In this document: piece after piece, positions 5,914 through 5,922 of the stretch
Layout: the number at the start of each line of letters is the position of its first letter
How positions within the stretch are numbered: position 1 is the first letter of the stretch
Source of the DNA: Wenzhouxiangella sp.
GTDB taxonomy: Bacteria; Pseudomonadota; Gammaproteobacteria; Xanthomonadales; Wenzhouxiangellaceae
Length of the DNA: 5,922 bases
Assembly (NCBI GenBank): GCA_007127425.1
Contig: SKZJ01000064.1
Location: 1 to 5,922, forward strand
Direction: 5' to 3'
The notes under the pieces: generated by a model
Told to the model about the DNA's origin: nothing
Seen by the model: the letters and a program-made list of their open reading frames with translations, nothing else
Database searches by the model: none
Program-made: the position numbers and the translations under genes

Positions 5914-5922
5914 ACGAGGCGG

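Larger units (their letters stand above)
5745..5922. mobile_element. probable end of an IS5-like insertion sequence (partial)
   Basis: The sequence changes character exactly at 5745, after the stop codon. GGAACCTCTGAATAA would be the terminal inverted repeat, and the four bases before it, CTAA (5741-5744), fit the YTAR target duplicated by IS5-subgroup elements. The remaining 178 bp are packed with short inverted repeats and hold no convincing gene. The wording of this tail resembles IS-end sequence I recall from other gammaproteobacteria, but no search was possible. The transposase and the other end would lie to the right. A non-autonomous repeat is the main alternative. Confidence 0.42.

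Noticed and set aside
1..5922. CRISPR array, tRNA, or toxin-antitoxin/defence genes
   Set aside because: No regularly spaced repeats, no tRNA-like fold, and every substantial gene except the small membrane protein has a housekeeping or signalling assignment.

Overview
This 5.9 kb, GC-rich window looks like ordinary chromosome from a gammaproteobacterium. The evidence is an AcpH-type ACP phosphodiesterase, a ZapE-type division ATPase, a c5-like membrane cytochrome and an intact GGDEF/EAL regulator. The style suggests a Chromatiales- or Xanthomonadales-like lineage, but that placement is inference. I found no tRNA, rRNA or CRISPR array.

Layout. Two genes run leftward from about 1555 to the left edge: a COG2945-type alpha/beta hydrolase (896-1555), then zapE (from about 887, cut off at base 1), which starts without an ATG right at the hydrolase stop. 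An 86-nt divergent spacer separates them from acpH on the + strand (1642-2250). acpH runs tail-to-tail into a c-type cytochrome gene on the - strand (2226-2729). Their last 25 bases overlap, and a perfect 11-bp hairpin lies in the 3' end of acpH. The cytochrome has a convincing sigma70-type promoter of its own (TTCCAA, 17 nt, TATAAT). Upstream of it, also on the - strand, is a small hydrophobic membrane protein of unknown function (2829-3209), best started at a TTG. A divergent spacer of about 240 nt then leads to the largest gene (3453-5744, +), a membrane-bound diguanylate cyclase/phosphodiesterase with a periplasmic sensor region. Its start overlaps a possible 22-codon leader ORF.

Right edge. 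At 5745, directly after the stop codon of the c-di-GMP gene, the sequence becomes a run of nested inverted repeats. It begins GGAACCTCTGAATAA and is preceded by CTAA. This resembles the end of an IS5-like element inserted at a CTAA target, with the rest outside the window.

Functional picture. The genes do not form one pathway: cell division (ZapE), ACP prosthetic-group turnover (AcpH), periplasmic electron transfer (cytochrome) and second-messenger signalling are housekeeping or regulatory functions side by side. I see no defence or biosynthetic system and nothing that convincingly amounts to a new one. The points worth a second look are the probable IS end, the leader ORF, the hairpin in the convergent overlap, the non-ATG starts, and a calcium-loop-like motif in the sensor domain.
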